Assembly (NCBI RefSeq): GCF_014930365.1 | Contig: NZ_JABXWI010000030.1 | Location: forward strand, 32,074-96,073 | DNA from: Streptomyces caniscabiei | Lineage (GTDB): Bacteria > Actinomycetota > Actinomycetes > Streptomycetales > Streptomycetaceae | Reading direction: 5' to 3' | DNA length: 64,000 bases | Shown: positions 52,808 to 61,633 of the stretch, in pieces | Layout: every line of letters begins with the position of its first letter | How positions within the stretch are numbered: position 1 is the first letter of the stretch | Notes under the pieces: generated by a model | What the model saw: the letters and a program-made list of their open reading frames with translations, nothing else | Databases searched by the model: none | What the model was told of the DNA's origin: nothing | Translations under genes and position numbers: made by a program

Positions 52808-54661
52808 ATGCCCGAGCTGAGGTCCCGCACAGTCACCCACGGCCGCAACATGGCGGGCGCCCGCGCCCTTATGCGCGCCTCCGGTGTACCGGGCGCGGAC
52901 ATCGGCCGCAAGCCGATCATCGCGGTCGCGAACTCCTTCACCGAGTTCGTGCCGGGCCACACCCACCTCCAGCCGGTCGGCCGGATCGTCAGCGAGGCGA
53001 TCCGCGAGGCGGGCGGCATCCCGCGCGAGTTCAACACGATCGCCGTGGACGACGGCATCGCCATGGGCCACGGCGGCATGCTGTACTCCCTGCCGTCCCG
53101 CGACCTGATCGCGGACTCGGTCGAATACATGGTCGAGGCCCACTGCGCCGACGCCCTGATCTGCATCTCCAACTGCGACAAGATCACCCCGGGCATGCTG
53201 AACGCCGCCCTGCGGCTCAACATCCCCACCGTGTTCGTCTCCGGCGGCCCCATGGAGTCCGGCCGGGCCACCCTCGTCGACGGCACGGTCCGCACGCTCG
53301 ACCTGGTCGACGCGATCTCCGACGCGGTGAACGACAAGATCTCGGACGAGGACATCCTCCGTATCGAGGAGAACGCCTGTCCGACCTGCGGCTCCTGTTC
53401 CGGCATGTTCACCGCCAACTCGATGAACTGCCTGACCGAGGCCATCGGCCTCTCCCTCCCGGGCAACGGCTCGGTCCTGGCCACGCACACGGCCCGCAAG
53501 CAGCTGTACATCGACGCGGCCCACACGGTCATGGACATCACCCGCCGCTACTACGACCAGGACGACGAGACGGTCCTGCCGCGCGCGATCGCGAACTTCG
53601 CGGCCTTCGAGAACGCCATGGCCCTCGACATCGCCATGGGCGGCTCCACCAACACGATCCTGCACCTGCTGGCCGCCGCGCAGGAGGCGGGCGTCCCCTT
53701 CGGCCTCGACGAGATCAACGCCGTCTCGCGCCGTGTGCCGTGCCTGGCCAAGGTCGCCCCGAACGTCGCCAAGGACCGCACGTACTACATGGAGGACGTG
53801 CACCGCGCCGGCGGCATCCCGGCCCTGCTGGGCGAGCTGCACCGCGCGGGCCTGCTCAACGAGGACGTGAACTCCGTCCACAGCCCCTCCCTCGCCGACT
53901 GGCTCAAGACCTGGGACGTGCGCGGCGGCTCCCCGTCGCCCAAGGCCGTCGAGCTGTGGCACGCGGCCCCCGGCTGCGTCCGCTCCGCCGAGGCGTTCTC
54001 CACCTCCGAGCGCTGGGACACCCTGGACGAGGACGCCGAGGGCGGCTGCATCCGCTCCGCCGAGCACGCCTACTCCAAGGACGGCGGCCTGGCGGTGCTG
54101 AAGGGCAACCTCGCCGTCGACGGCTGCGTGGTGAAGACGGCCGGCGTCGACGAGTCGATCTGGACCTTCGAGGGCCCGGCGGTCGTCTGCGAGTCCCAGG
54201 AGGAGGCCGTCCAGAAGATCCTCACCCAGCAGGTCAAGGAGGGCGACGTCGTCGTCATCCGCTACGAGGGCCCCAAGGGCGGCCCCGGCATGCAGGAGAT
54301 GCTCTACCCGACCTCGTACCTCAAGGGCCGAGGCCTGGGGAAGTCCTGCGCGCTGGTCACCGACGGCCGCTTCTCCGGCGGCACCTCCGGCCTGTCCATC
54401 GGCCACGCCTCGCCCGAGGCGGCCGGCGGCGGCACGATCGCCCTCGTCGAGGACGGCGACCGCATCCGCATCGACATCCCGAACCGTTCGATCGAGCTGC
54501 TCGTCGACGACGCCGAACTGGCCCGCCGCGACGAGGCGCTGAACGGCGTCTACGCCCCGAAGAACCGCGAGCGCAAGGTGTCCGCCGCGCTGAAGGCGTA
54601 CGCCGCGATGGCCACCAGCGCCGACAAGGGCGCGGTGCGGGACGTCAGCAAGCTGGGCTGA
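52808..54661 (+). CDS. ilvD: Dihydroxy-acid dehydratase
   Basis: Iron-sulfur enzyme of branched-chain amino acid synthesis that dehydrates 2,3-dihydroxy-acids to 2-oxo-acids. The 617-residue long form has cluster cysteines in SNCDKITPGM and 'ACPTCGSCSGMFTANSMNCL', then 'GGSTNTILHLLAAA' and 'TDGRFSGGTSGLSIGHASPE'. The ATG at 52808 has GAAGGAGCGAG about 9 nt upstream. A 193-bp leader contains TACGCT at 52743-52748 but no obvious branched-chain leader peptide. Other ilv/leu genes are absent from the window. Confidence 0.97.
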   Translation: MPELRSRTVTHGRNMAGARALMRASGVPGADIGRKPIIAVANSFTEFVPGHTHLQPVGRIVSEAIREAGGIPREFNTIAVDDGIAMGHGGMLYSLPSRDLIADSVEYMVEAHCADALICISNCDKITPGMLNAALRLNIPTVFVSGGPMESGRATLVDGTVRTLDLVDAISDAVNDKISDEDILRIEENACPTCGSCSGMFTANSMNCLTEAIGLSLPGNGSVLATHTARKQLYIDAAHTVMDITRRYYDQDDETVLPRAIANFAAFENAMALDIAMGGSTNTILHLLAAAQEAGVPFGLDEINAVSRRVPCLAKVAPNVAKDRTYYMEDVHRAGGIPALLGELHRAGLLNEDVNSVHSPSLADWLKTWDVRGGSPSPKAVELWHAAPGCVRSAEAFSTSERWDTLDEDAEGGCIRSAEHAYSKDGGLAVLKGNLAVDGCVVKTAGVDESIWTFEGPAVVCESQEEAVQKILTQQVKEGDVVVIRYEGPKGGPGMQEMLYPTSYLKGRGLGKSCALVTDGRFSGGTSGLSIGHASPEAAGGGTIALVEDGDRIRIDIPNRSIELLVDDAELARRDEALNGVYAPKNRERKVSAALKAYAAMATSADKGAVRDVSKLG

Positions 54662-54737
54662 GCCCCGCCGCCGCGCGGCCGAGGAAGCGGTTCCACGTCG
54701 TACGTGCGTGCTATGTGCGTACGGTCGGGCGGCCGTC

Positions 54738-57221
54738 TCACCAGCTCGCGGGATCGTTTCCGTCCAGCCCGAGCACGGTCCCGTCGAGGGTGCCCGCGCA
54801 GACACGGCCGTCGATGACGACCGGCTCGGGCCGTGCACTGGTGATCAGCTCCGGGTCGCCGAGCCGGGACGCGGTCTGCCCGCTGGGCCGGCCCTTGCCC
54901 ACATCCACCGCGAGCAGCCGCCCGTCGGACGAGGTGAAGTACACGTACCGCTCGCCGGCCACCGGCGCCGAACCCCGGGTGACCCCCGTCTCGGTCCGCC
55001 ACACCTGCGCGCGGGCCTTCATGTCGACGGCCACCAGCGCGCCGCTCGCGCCGCTCAGCAGGTACACGACGTCGCCCCGCACCACCGCGTGCGCCTGTTC
55101 GAGCCGTACGGGCAGCTCGACCCGGACGGTCTGCCGGGTACCGGGGTCGTAGCGGACGACGGCGACCGTGTCGGGGTACGAGCCCCCGATCGCGGAGAAG
55201 AAGAGGGACCCGTCCCGGGTTGTTCCCACTGGTTCCAGCTGACCGTCCAGCCGGGCGTCCCACCGCACGTCACCGGTCTCCGGGTCCACCGCGGTGACCC
55301 GCGTGCGCGCCGCCGCCCCCTCACCGGTGACGCTCGCCACGTACGCCGACCGGTCCCCGTCGAACGACGTGAAGTAGGCCTCCGGCTGCCCCGGGATCCG
55401 GCGGCTCCACACGGTGTCGCCGGTCGCGCTGTCCACACCGGTGACCGTTCCGTCGGCGGCGGTCAGCAGCAGGGTGCCGCCCACGTACCGCTGGGCGGCG
55501 TACGCGGAGACGTCCCGCTCCCACCGCACCCTGCCGGAGTCCGGATCGAGCGCCTGGACCCGGCGGCTCCGGCCCGCCAGCACCTGCACCAGTCCGCCCG
55601 ACTCGACGGGCGGAACACCCGTGCTCAGCGCACCCGCGCCCTCGACGGTGTGCCGCCACAGCACGCTGCCGTCCGCCGGATCCAGCGCGGAGACGAGCCC
55701 CGGCTGCGCGCACAGCAGCTTTCCGGCCCCGTACGAGCACTGCGGCGCGGTCCTGTTCTTCGCCGCGGGCTTGGTGGCCCAGGCCTCCAGCGCGGGCGCG
55801 GCGGCCGCGGCCCGACTGGCCTGCGGCGTCGGCGCGGCCCCGCCGCCACCGCCCCACATCTGCGCCGAGCCGAACCCCCCACCGGCGACGAGCACGACCG
55901 AGCCGGCGACGAGAAGGGCCCGCCTGCGCAACCGCCCCCCGACCCGATCGCCCCCGCTGCCAAGCCCGCCGTCGCGAGCCTGTCCGGGGACGCGACGACC
56001 GGCCCCGACACCCGGCCCGGCGCCGACGCCTGTGCCAGTGCCTGTGCCCGTATTCGTGCCGGTGCCGGTGCCGGTGCCGGTGCCGGTGCCAGTGCCAGTG
56101 CCGGAGGCCGTGCCCGCCGCCTCCTCGGCCCCCGCGTTCTCGTCCACGCCCCGGCCGGGGTTCGTGTCGCGGTACTCGCCGTTGTACTCGCCCCGGTACT
56201 TGTCGCCGTACGCGTCGCCATAGTCGTCGCCGTCCCGGTCGGCGGTCGGGCCGGGGCCGGGGCCGGGGCCTGGGTCGGCGCTCGGGCCGGGAGCGGGGAC
56301 GGCAGTCCACCCCGCCCCTTGTCGCTCCTTCTCCCGTTCCCGCTCCCGCTCCCTCTCGCGCTGGCTCGGTATGAAGCTCTGGGTGTCGTACGAGGCGGCC
56401 ACGGACCGGAGTTCGCGCATCAGTTCGTCCGCCGTGGGCCGGTCCTCGGGTTCCTTCGCGAGGCAGGCGCGGACGAGCGGCGCGAGGTTCGGGGGTACGC
56501 CGGTCAGGTCCGGCTCGTCGTGGACGACCTGGTAGGCGACGACGTAGGGGCTGTCGGAGTCGAAGGGGCCGCGCCCGGTGGCCGCGTGCACGGTCACCGA
56601 ACCGAGGGCGAAGATGTCGGCGGCGGGCCCGACCTCCCTGGGCCGCCGGAACTGCTCCGGGGCCATGAAGGGCGGGGTGCCGATCAACTTGCCTGTCTCC
56701 GTGCGCAGTTCACTGTCCTTCGGCCGGGAGATACCGAAGTCGATGACCTTGGGGCCGTCCTCGGCGAGGAGGACGTTGCTGGGCTTGAGATCCCGGTGCA
56801 CCACGCCGGCGCGATGGATGTCGCGCAGGGCCTCCGCGAGCCCGGCCATCAGCCGCCGCAACTGCCCCGGCGGCATGGGCCCGTTCCGCTTGACGTGCTC
56901 GGAGAGGGTCGGGCCGGGGATGAAGAGGGTGGCCATCCAGGGTCGGGGACTGTCGGTGTCGGCGTCGACGACAGGCGCGGTGAAGGCCCCGCTGACCTGC
57001 CGGGCGGCGGCCACCTCCTGCCGAAAACGCCCCCTGAACTCGGGGTCCTTGGCGAACTCGGCGTGCACCACCTTCACGGCGAGGCGAAGTCCCGAGGTCG
57101 AGGTGGCCAGATGGACGACACCCATGCCGCCGGAGCCCAGACACGCCTCCAGACGGTACTGACCGGAGTACTCAGGAAGTTCCGCTTCCGCTCCCGACCC
57201 GGTGCCCCGCTGCGGTGCCAT
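54738..57221 (-). CDS. Membrane Ser/Thr protein kinase with PQQ-type beta-propeller sensor
   Basis: An 827-residue receptor kinase. The kinase domain (about 20-275) has LGSGGMGVVHLA, catalytic Lys in LAVKVV, 'VVHRDLKPSNVLLAEDG', IDFGISRP and FMAPEQF. A disordered linker carries an Arg/Glu repeat and (Gly-Thr)n encoded by GGTGCC hexamers. One membrane span ('RRALLVAGSVVLVAGGGFG') follows, then an outside domain of PQQ/beta-propeller blades ('ALDPDSGRVRWERDVSAYA', 'VDSATGDTVWSRRIPG'). ATG 57221 fits MAPQRGTG better than the GTG at 57281. It is divergent from the SH3b gene. Confidence 0.93.
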   Translation of the reverse strand: MAPQRGTGSGAEAELPEYSGQYRLEACLGSGGMGVVHLATSTSGLRLAVKVVHAEFAKDPEFRGRFRQEVAAARQVSGAFTAPVVDADTDSPRPWMATLFIPGPTLSEHVKRNGPMPPGQLRRLMAGLAEALRDIHRAGVVHRDLKPSNVLLAEDGPKVIDFGISRPKDSELRTETGKLIGTPPFMAPEQFRRPREVGPAADIFALGSVTVHAATGRGPFDSDSPYVVAYQVVHDEPDLTGVPPNLAPLVRACLAKEPEDRPTADELMRELRSVAASYDTQSFIPSQREREREREREKERQGAGWTAVPAPGPSADPGPGPGPGPTADRDGDDYGDAYGDKYRGEYNGEYRDTNPGRGVDENAGAEEAAGTASGTGTGTGTGTGTGTGTNTGTGTGTGVGAGPGVGAGRRVPGQARDGGLGSGGDRVGGRLRRRALLVAGSVVLVAGGGFGSAQMWGGGGGAAPTPQASRAAAAAPALEAWATKPAAKNRTAPQCSYGAGKLLCAQPGLVSALDPADGSVLWRHTVEGAGALSTGVPPVESGGLVQVLAGRSRRVQALDPDSGRVRWERDVSAYAAQRYVGGTLLLTAADGTVTGVDSATGDTVWSRRIPGQPEAYFTSFDGDRSAYVASVTGEGAAARTRVTAVDPETGDVRWDARLDGQLEPVGTTRDGSLFFSAIGGSYPDTVAVVRYDPGTRQTVRVELPVRLEQAHAVVRGDVVYLLSGASGALVAVDMKARAQVWRTETGVTRGSAPVAGERYVYFTSSDGRLLAVDVGKGRPSGQTASRLGDPELITSARPEPVVIDGRVCAGTLDGTVLGLDGNDPASW
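56055..56106. repeat. GGTGCC hexanucleotide repeat inside the kinase gene
   Basis: Five uninterrupted GGTGCC units (56061-56090) with flanking AGTGCC/CGTGCC variants. On the coding strand it encodes alternating Gly-Thr in the linker, a likely length-variable tract. Confidence 0.8.
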
Positions 57222-57427
57222 GGGTCCACCCCCGTGCTGTTTCGGCCGCCCCCGCGACGCTCGGAGCCTAGTCGATGACACGTACGGGACAGAGGCGGCT
57301 TGCTAGCCTTCCCGAGCGAAAAACGCACAGGTGTGCGTGTCCTGATTCAGGGGTATCAAAGGGTCCCCATGGCTTCCATGGGGACCAAACGGGGTTCGAG
57401 CGGGTTTCAAACGGGGGGAGTTCAGCC

Positions 57428-57769
57428 ATGTCTGTCGAGCATGCCGAAGAGATCACTGGCGACAGCGAGGGGGAGCAGGCGGCCACGATGGCGGCGACCG
57501 CGGGGGCGGTGACGGCAGCCGTCCGGTACTACTCGGTCGCGCCGGGCGTCCGCGTCAACGTCCGCAGTGGCCCGAGCACCAGTTACGGCATCGTCCGCGT
57601 CCTCTCCGAGGGCGCCCGGGTGCCGATCTACTGCCAGACGCCGGGCCAGACCATCTCCGGCCCCTACGGCACCACGAACGTCTGGGACAACATCGACGAC
57701 GGTCAGTTCATCTCCGACGCGTACGTCTACACCGGCAGCGACGGCTACGTGGCCGGCCGCTGCGGCTGA
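57428..57769 (+). CDS. Small SH3b-domain protein without signal peptide
   Basis: A 113-residue protein: about 40 acidic/Ala-rich residues, then a bacterial SH3 domain ('YYSVAPGVRVNVRSGPSTSY', 'GARVPIYCQTPGQTISGPYG', 'NVWDNIDDGQFISDAYVYTG'). SH3b modules usually occur on exported wall-binding proteins, yet the N-terminus (MSVEHAEEITGDSEGEQAA) has no export signal. ATG 57428 is preceded by GGGGGGAG at 8 nt. It lies divergent from a PQQ-type kinase, which may be its partner (inference). A hairpin follows the stop. Confidence 0.85.
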   Translation: MSVEHAEEITGDSEGEQAATMAATAGAVTAAVRYYSVAPGVRVNVRSGPSTSYGIVRVLSEGARVPIYCQTPGQTISGPYGTTNVWDNIDDGQFISDAYVYTGSDGYVAGRCG

Positions 57770-57819
57770 CCCGAACAGGGCCGACCGACAGCACACACGG
57801 GCACGGAACGCACCGGATC

Positions 57820-57854
57820 TCGCCGCGGTACCACGACACCGGGTACCGCGGCGA
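57820..57854 (+). terminator. Hairpin after the SH3b gene
   Basis: TCGCCGCGGTACC (57820-57832) pairs perfectly with 57842-57854 across a 9-nt loop. There is no T-run, so it is a probable Streptomyces-style U-less terminator. A 9-bp tandem repeat (GGTGCCGGG, more than 3 units) follows at 57866-57896. Confidence 0.65.
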
Positions 57855-58025
57855 GGTTACGGCAGGGTGCCGGGGGTGCCGGGGGTGCCGGGGGTGTGCT
57901 GGGGGGCCTCAGGTCAACTGGTTCGGCGCCCGGGACGCAGGCGGGACCGACCGGTGGCCGGGGCTTGCGGGAAGGTGCCCGGTGCCGCCGCCGAGCCCTG
58001 TCCCACCCGGAGCGATAATCGACGC

Positions 58026-58634
58026 GTGAGCGATGAACCGAAGAACAGACGGGCGGAGCGGCGGGACCAGCAGGGGCGGCGGGACCAGCAGGGGCGGCGG
58101 GAGCAGCAGGAGCGGCGGGAGTCGGAAAAGCCGCTGGGGCGCCAGGCGCAGCCCGCGACGGCCGGGGCCACCCCCGCGGGCCCTCGCCCCGAACCCATCC
58201 GTTTCTTCGGGACGACCTGGCTGAATCGCGACGGCAACTATCAGGCCCGCCGCGCGGGCGTCAGCGCGGGCTCGCTCGCCGCTGTGATCGTCTCCGGCCT
58301 GATGCTGCGTCTGACCTACGAGGGCCTGCAACTGGCGGCGGTCGGCGGCTTCGTCAGCCTCGTCGTCGTCATCATGTTCGCCATCTGCACCGCACTGGCC
58401 TTCGGTCACACCTGGGGCTCCTACTCCAAGCGCCCCGACCCGGCCCGCCAGTCCTCCCTGCGCGGCCTCCTCGCCATCGGCTTCCTCGGCTCCCTGGCCG
58501 CCTACTTCCTCCGCTCCCTGAAGGAGGCCCCGGGCGAGTCCCTCCACCGCGAGGAATACACGACGGCCCGCGACCAGTACGACCGCCGCACAAGCAAGCG
58601 CACCGGCAACCCGGCGAAGCGCCGCCGCCCCTGA
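58026..58634 (+). CDS. Conserved three-span membrane protein with Arg/Gln repeat start
   Basis: A 202-residue protein. Residues 7-36 are near-tandem 'RRDQQG'-type units encoded by 18-bp repeats. Three hydrophobic segments follow: about 82-98, 104-126 and 148-164, with 'RFFGTTWLNRDGNYQARRAG' just before the first. The start is GTG at 58026, with GATAAT 6 nt upstream, hence probably leaderless. It resembles EI24/DUF-type membrane proteins only loosely, and function is unknown. A repeat copy follows the stop by 25 nt. Confidence 0.82.
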   Translation: MSDEPKNRRAERRDQQGRRDQQGRREQQERRESEKPLGRQAQPATAGATPAGPRPEPIRFFGTTWLNRDGNYQARRAGVSAGSLAAVIVSGLMLRLTYEGLQLAAVGGFVSLVVVIMFAICTALAFGHTWGSYSKRPDPARQSSLRGLLAIGFLGSLAAYFLRSLKEAPGESLHREEYTTARDQYDRRTSKRTGNPAKRRRP

Positions 58635-58652
58635 CCGTCCGGCAGAGGCCGC

Positions 58653-58694
58653 GCCCGAAAGGGGCGCGGGGAACTGCGCGAGAAGCCCCACCGG
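58653..58694 (+). repeat. Dispersed 3'-end repeat, copy 8
   Basis: GGGGCGCGGGGAACTGCGCG at about 58661-58680, followed by AGAAGCCCCACCGG, in the orientation of the upstream gene. Confidence 0.8.
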
Positions 58695-58820
58695 ACGGAC
58701 GTATGGGGGTCGAAGGGGCGCAGCCCCTGGAGGATGGGACGGGTAGGGGCGGCGGGGGCGACCAACCCGGGGGCGACAAGCCCCTCCCCACCCCACCCCA
58801 CCGCAAGCCACGATGCCCCC

Positions 58821-59615
58821 ATGACAACCTCCCGCCCTCACTCTCACTCCTCCCACACCACCCGAGCCCACTCCTTCAACACCGCCGCAGCCCAGTACGC
58901 CGCGAACCGCCCCTCCTACCCGCCCGCCCTCTTCGACACCATCGAAGCCCTCTCCCCCCACCCCCTCCACGGCTCCCGCACCGTCGACGTAGGCGCCGGC
59001 ACCGGCATCTCCACCACCCTGCTCCACGCCCGAGGCGCCGACGTACTCGCCGTGGAGCCCGGCGCGGGCATGGCCGCCCAGTTCCGCCGCGCCCACCCCC
59101 ACCTCCCCCTCGTCCGTGGCGACGGCAACACCCTCCCCCTCGCCACCGCCTCCACCGACTTCCTGACCTACGCCCAGTCCTGGCACTGGACCGACCCCTC
59201 CCGCTCGGTCCCGGAAGCCCTCCGCGTACTCCGCCCCGGCGGCGTACTCGCCCTCTGGTGGAACACCGACGCCGTCGACATCCCCTGGATCGCCGACGCC
59301 ACCACCCGTATCCACCGCTTCCTCGGCGTCCCCGACGACACCCCGATCGAGAAGAGCGGCTCCGGCGCACCCGCCGCCCTCTCCGACGCGGCGGGACGCC
59401 TCGACTTCACCCGTCACCAGATCCGCTGGAGCCGCGAGGTCTCCCTGGACACCCATCTGGCCAACATCGCCAGCCACTCGGCGTTCCTGGTCCTGGGCGA
59501 GGCTGCCACCTCCGCGTTCTTCACCGAGGAACGAGCCCACCTCCGCAAGCTCTTCCCCACCGACACCATCGAGGAGACCTACGACGTGGACCTCCTCCTG
59601 GCCGTCCGTCCCTGA
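58821..59615 (+). CDS. Class I SAM-dependent methyltransferase
   Basis: A 264-residue small-molecule-type methyltransferase (Methyltransf_11). Residues in order: 'HSFNTAAAQYAANRPSYPPA', SAM motif I VDVGAGTGISTTLL, acidic motif II 'VLAVEPGAG' and 'SWHWTDPSRSVPEALRVLRP' then GGVLALWWNT. Members include yeast Tmt1-like and many tailoring enzymes; the 'AQYAANRPSYP' start is typical of a broad uncharacterised group. ATG at 58821. No biosynthetic cluster is adjacent. Confidence 0.92.
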   Translation: MTTSRPHSHSSHTTRAHSFNTAAAQYAANRPSYPPALFDTIEALSPHPLHGSRTVDVGAGTGISTTLLHARGADVLAVEPGAGMAAQFRRAHPHLPLVRGDGNTLPLATASTDFLTYAQSWHWTDPSRSVPEALRVLRPGGVLALWWNTDAVDIPWIADATTRIHRFLGVPDDTPIEKSGSGAPAALSDAAGRLDFTRHQIRWSREVSLDTHLANIASHSAFLVLGEAATSAFFTEERAHLRKLFPTDTIEETYDVDLLLAVRP

Positions 59616-59863
59616 CCCGGCCCCCACGAACCGAGCCACCCACCACCACCGAGGCCACACCACCAGGACGCCGACCGTGGCGCCCCCGAGCACGAGCGCC
59701 ACGGGATCCACAACACCGGGCAACGACCCCAGCCCCGCGAACGTCTCGACCCCGCCCCGCCGGGCGAACCACCGCCCCGACCCTCCGGTCGCCGCTTCGA
59801 GCGCCCGCGCGCCCCCTCGCCCCCGCCGCGCACTCCCTTGACGGCGCACCCAGCCTGCGCAAT

Positions 59864-59881
59864 ATTCATCACATGATGAAT
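59864..59881. promoter_or_regulatory. Palindromic operator candidate over the ABC operon start
   Basis: ATTCATCACATGATGAAT is a perfect 8-2-8 inverted repeat that covers the start codons. A TTGACG -35 (59838-59843) and an AATATT -10-like box lie upstream at about 17-bp spacing. A repressor bound here would block both transcription and initiation. Confidence 0.6.
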
Positions 59882-60685
59882 TACTCGCCGGAGGGAACTC
59901 CACCCCCCGCCATCCACGCCCAGGGCCTCGCCGTCGCCCGAGGCCCCCGCACCGTCCTCCGGGACCTCGACTTCGCCGTCCCCGCAGGGCAGATCACCGG
60001 TCTCCTCGGCCCCTCCGGCTGCGGCAAGTCGACCCTGATGCGAGCGATCGTCGGCACCCAGGCCAAGGTCACCGGCACGCTGAACGTCCTCGCCCACCCC
60101 GCGGGCGACGCCGCCCTCCGCTCCCGCATCGGCTACGTCACCCAGGCCCCCTCGGTCTACGACGACCTGACCGTCCGCCAGAACCTCGCCTACTTCGCCG
60201 CGATCCTCGACCCCGGCCGCGCCGCCCACGACCGCCGCGAGGAGAACATCACCCGAGCCATCGCCGACGTGGCCCTCACCACCCATGCCGACGCCCTCGC
60301 CGGCAACCTCTCCGGCGGCCAGCGCAGCCGCGTCTCCCTGGCCGTGGCCCTCCTCGGCGAGCCCGAACTCCTGGTCCTCGACGAACCCACCGTCGGCCTG
60401 GACCCGGTCCTCCGCCGCGAACTCTGGGCCCTCTTCGACTCCATCGCCGCCGAGCGCCGGGCCACTCTCCTCATCTCCTCCCATGTCATGGACGAGGCCG
60501 AGCGCTGCCACCGCCTCCTCCTCATGCGCGAGGGCGAGATCCTCGCCGACGACACCCCCGAAGCCCTCCGCACCCGCACCCGGACGGACACGGTCGAAGC
60601 GGCCTTCCTCCACCTCGTCGACGAGGCCACCGCGACCGCGAACGCGACCGCGACTGACACGGACCAGAAGGAGCTGGCGCGATGA
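59873..60685 (+). CDS. ABC exporter ATP-binding subunit
   Basis: A 270-residue ATPase of an ABC-2 type exporter. Motifs: Walker A GPSGCGKST, Q-loop 'GYVTQAPSVYDDLTV', signature NLSGGQRSR, Walker B LLVLDEPTVGLD and the H-loop 'LLISSHVMDEAERC'. It resembles DrrA/Nod-type drug or antibiotic exporters. ATG 59873 or 59876; both fall inside a palindrome and the promoter is probably leaderless. The stop overlaps the permease start (ATGA), so the two subunits are coupled. Confidence 0.94.
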   Translation: MMNYSPEGTPPPAIHAQGLAVARGPRTVLRDLDFAVPAGQITGLLGPSGCGKSTLMRAIVGTQAKVTGTLNVLAHPAGDAALRSRIGYVTQAPSVYDDLTVRQNLAYFAAILDPGRAAHDRREENITRAIADVALTTHADALAGNLSGGQRSRVSLAVALLGEPELLVLDEPTVGLDPVLRRELWALFDSIAAERRATLLISSHVMDEAERCHRLLLMREGEILADDTPEALRTRTRTDTVEAAFLHLVDEATATANATATDTDQKELAR

Positions 60686-61506
60686 CCACGCCGAACGCGG
60701 ACACACGAACGAAGAACCGGACGAAGCCCCAGCAGACGCATCAGAGGAGCGCGACGAACCCCAGGGCTCTCAGCTACGCCCGCACGACCGCCACCGCGGC
60801 CCGAGTCCTCCGTCAGCTCGGCCACGACCCCCGCACGATCGCCCTGCTGATCCTCATCCCGTGCGTGATGCTCTTCCTGCTCCGCTACGTCTTCGACGGC
60901 AACCCACGCGTCTTCGACTCCATCGGCGCCTCACTCCTCGGCATCTTCCCGCTGATCACGATGTTCCTGGTGACCTCGATCGCGACCCTGCGCGAACGCA
61001 CCTCCGGCACCCTGGAACGCCTTCTCTCCATGCCCCTCGGTAGGGGAGACCTCATCGCCGGCTACGCCCTGGCCTTCGGCACCCTGGCGATCATCCAGTC
61101 CGCCCTCGCCACCGGTCTGGCCGTCTGGTTGCTCGACCTCGACGTCACCGGCTCACCCTGGCTCCTCCTGATCGTCGCTCTCCTCGACGCCCTGCTGGGC
61201 ACCGCCCTCGGCCTCTTCGTCTCGGCCTTCGCCTCCTCCGAGTACCAGGCGGTCCAGTTCATGCCGGCCGTGATCTTCCCCCAGCTCCTCCTCTGCGGCC
61301 TGTTCACCCCGCGCCCCGAGATGCACCCCGCCCTGGAAGCCATCTCCAACGTCCTCCCCATGTCCTACGCCGTCGACGGCATGAACGAAGTCCTGCTCCA
61401 CACCGACATGACCGCCACCTTCGTCCGCGACATCGCGATCGTCGCCGGTTGCGCCCTGCTGGTCCTGGCCCTCGGAGCCGCCACCCTGAGGCGCCGGACG
61501 ACATGA
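60682..61506 (+). CDS. ABC-2 type permease subunit
   Basis: A 274-residue membrane subunit with about six spans. It has the ABC-2 pattern: a first helix 'RTIALLILIPCVMLFLLRYV', the conserved 'RERTSGTLERLLSMPLGRGD' cytoplasmic motif and 'AVQFMPAVIFPQLLLCGLF' toward the end. The first about 35 residues are a polar extension. Coupled to its ATPase. Substrate unknown; the operator over the ATPase start suggests an inducible exporter, but no regulator is adjacent. Confidence 0.93.
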   Translation: MTTPNADTRTKNRTKPQQTHQRSATNPRALSYARTTATAARVLRQLGHDPRTIALLILIPCVMLFLLRYVFDGNPRVFDSIGASLLGIFPLITMFLVTSIATLRERTSGTLERLLSMPLGRGDLIAGYALAFGTLAIIQSALATGLAVWLLDLDVTGSPWLLLIVALLDALLGTALGLFVSAFASSEYQAVQFMPAVIFPQLLLCGLFTPRPEMHPALEAISNVLPMSYAVDGMNEVLLHTDMTATFVRDIAIVAGCALLVLALGAATLRRRTT

Positions 61507-61633
61507 CGCCCCCGCCCCGCCTGCCCGACCTCCGCCCACGCGACATCCCGCCCACCGGACACCGCAGCCGAAGCCCCACCCCCGGTGCGAGGATGGCCCC
61601 AGGACGACGCACCCTCCGGAGGGCACCCGCACC

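Noticed and set aside
59616..59850. Minus-strand frame with a hydrophobic, Trp-rich stretch (VDPVALVLGGATVGVLVVWP)
   Set aside because: It could be a small membrane protein, but the frame runs on into the antisense of the methyltransferase, has no clear start or stop nearby, and no ribosome site was found.
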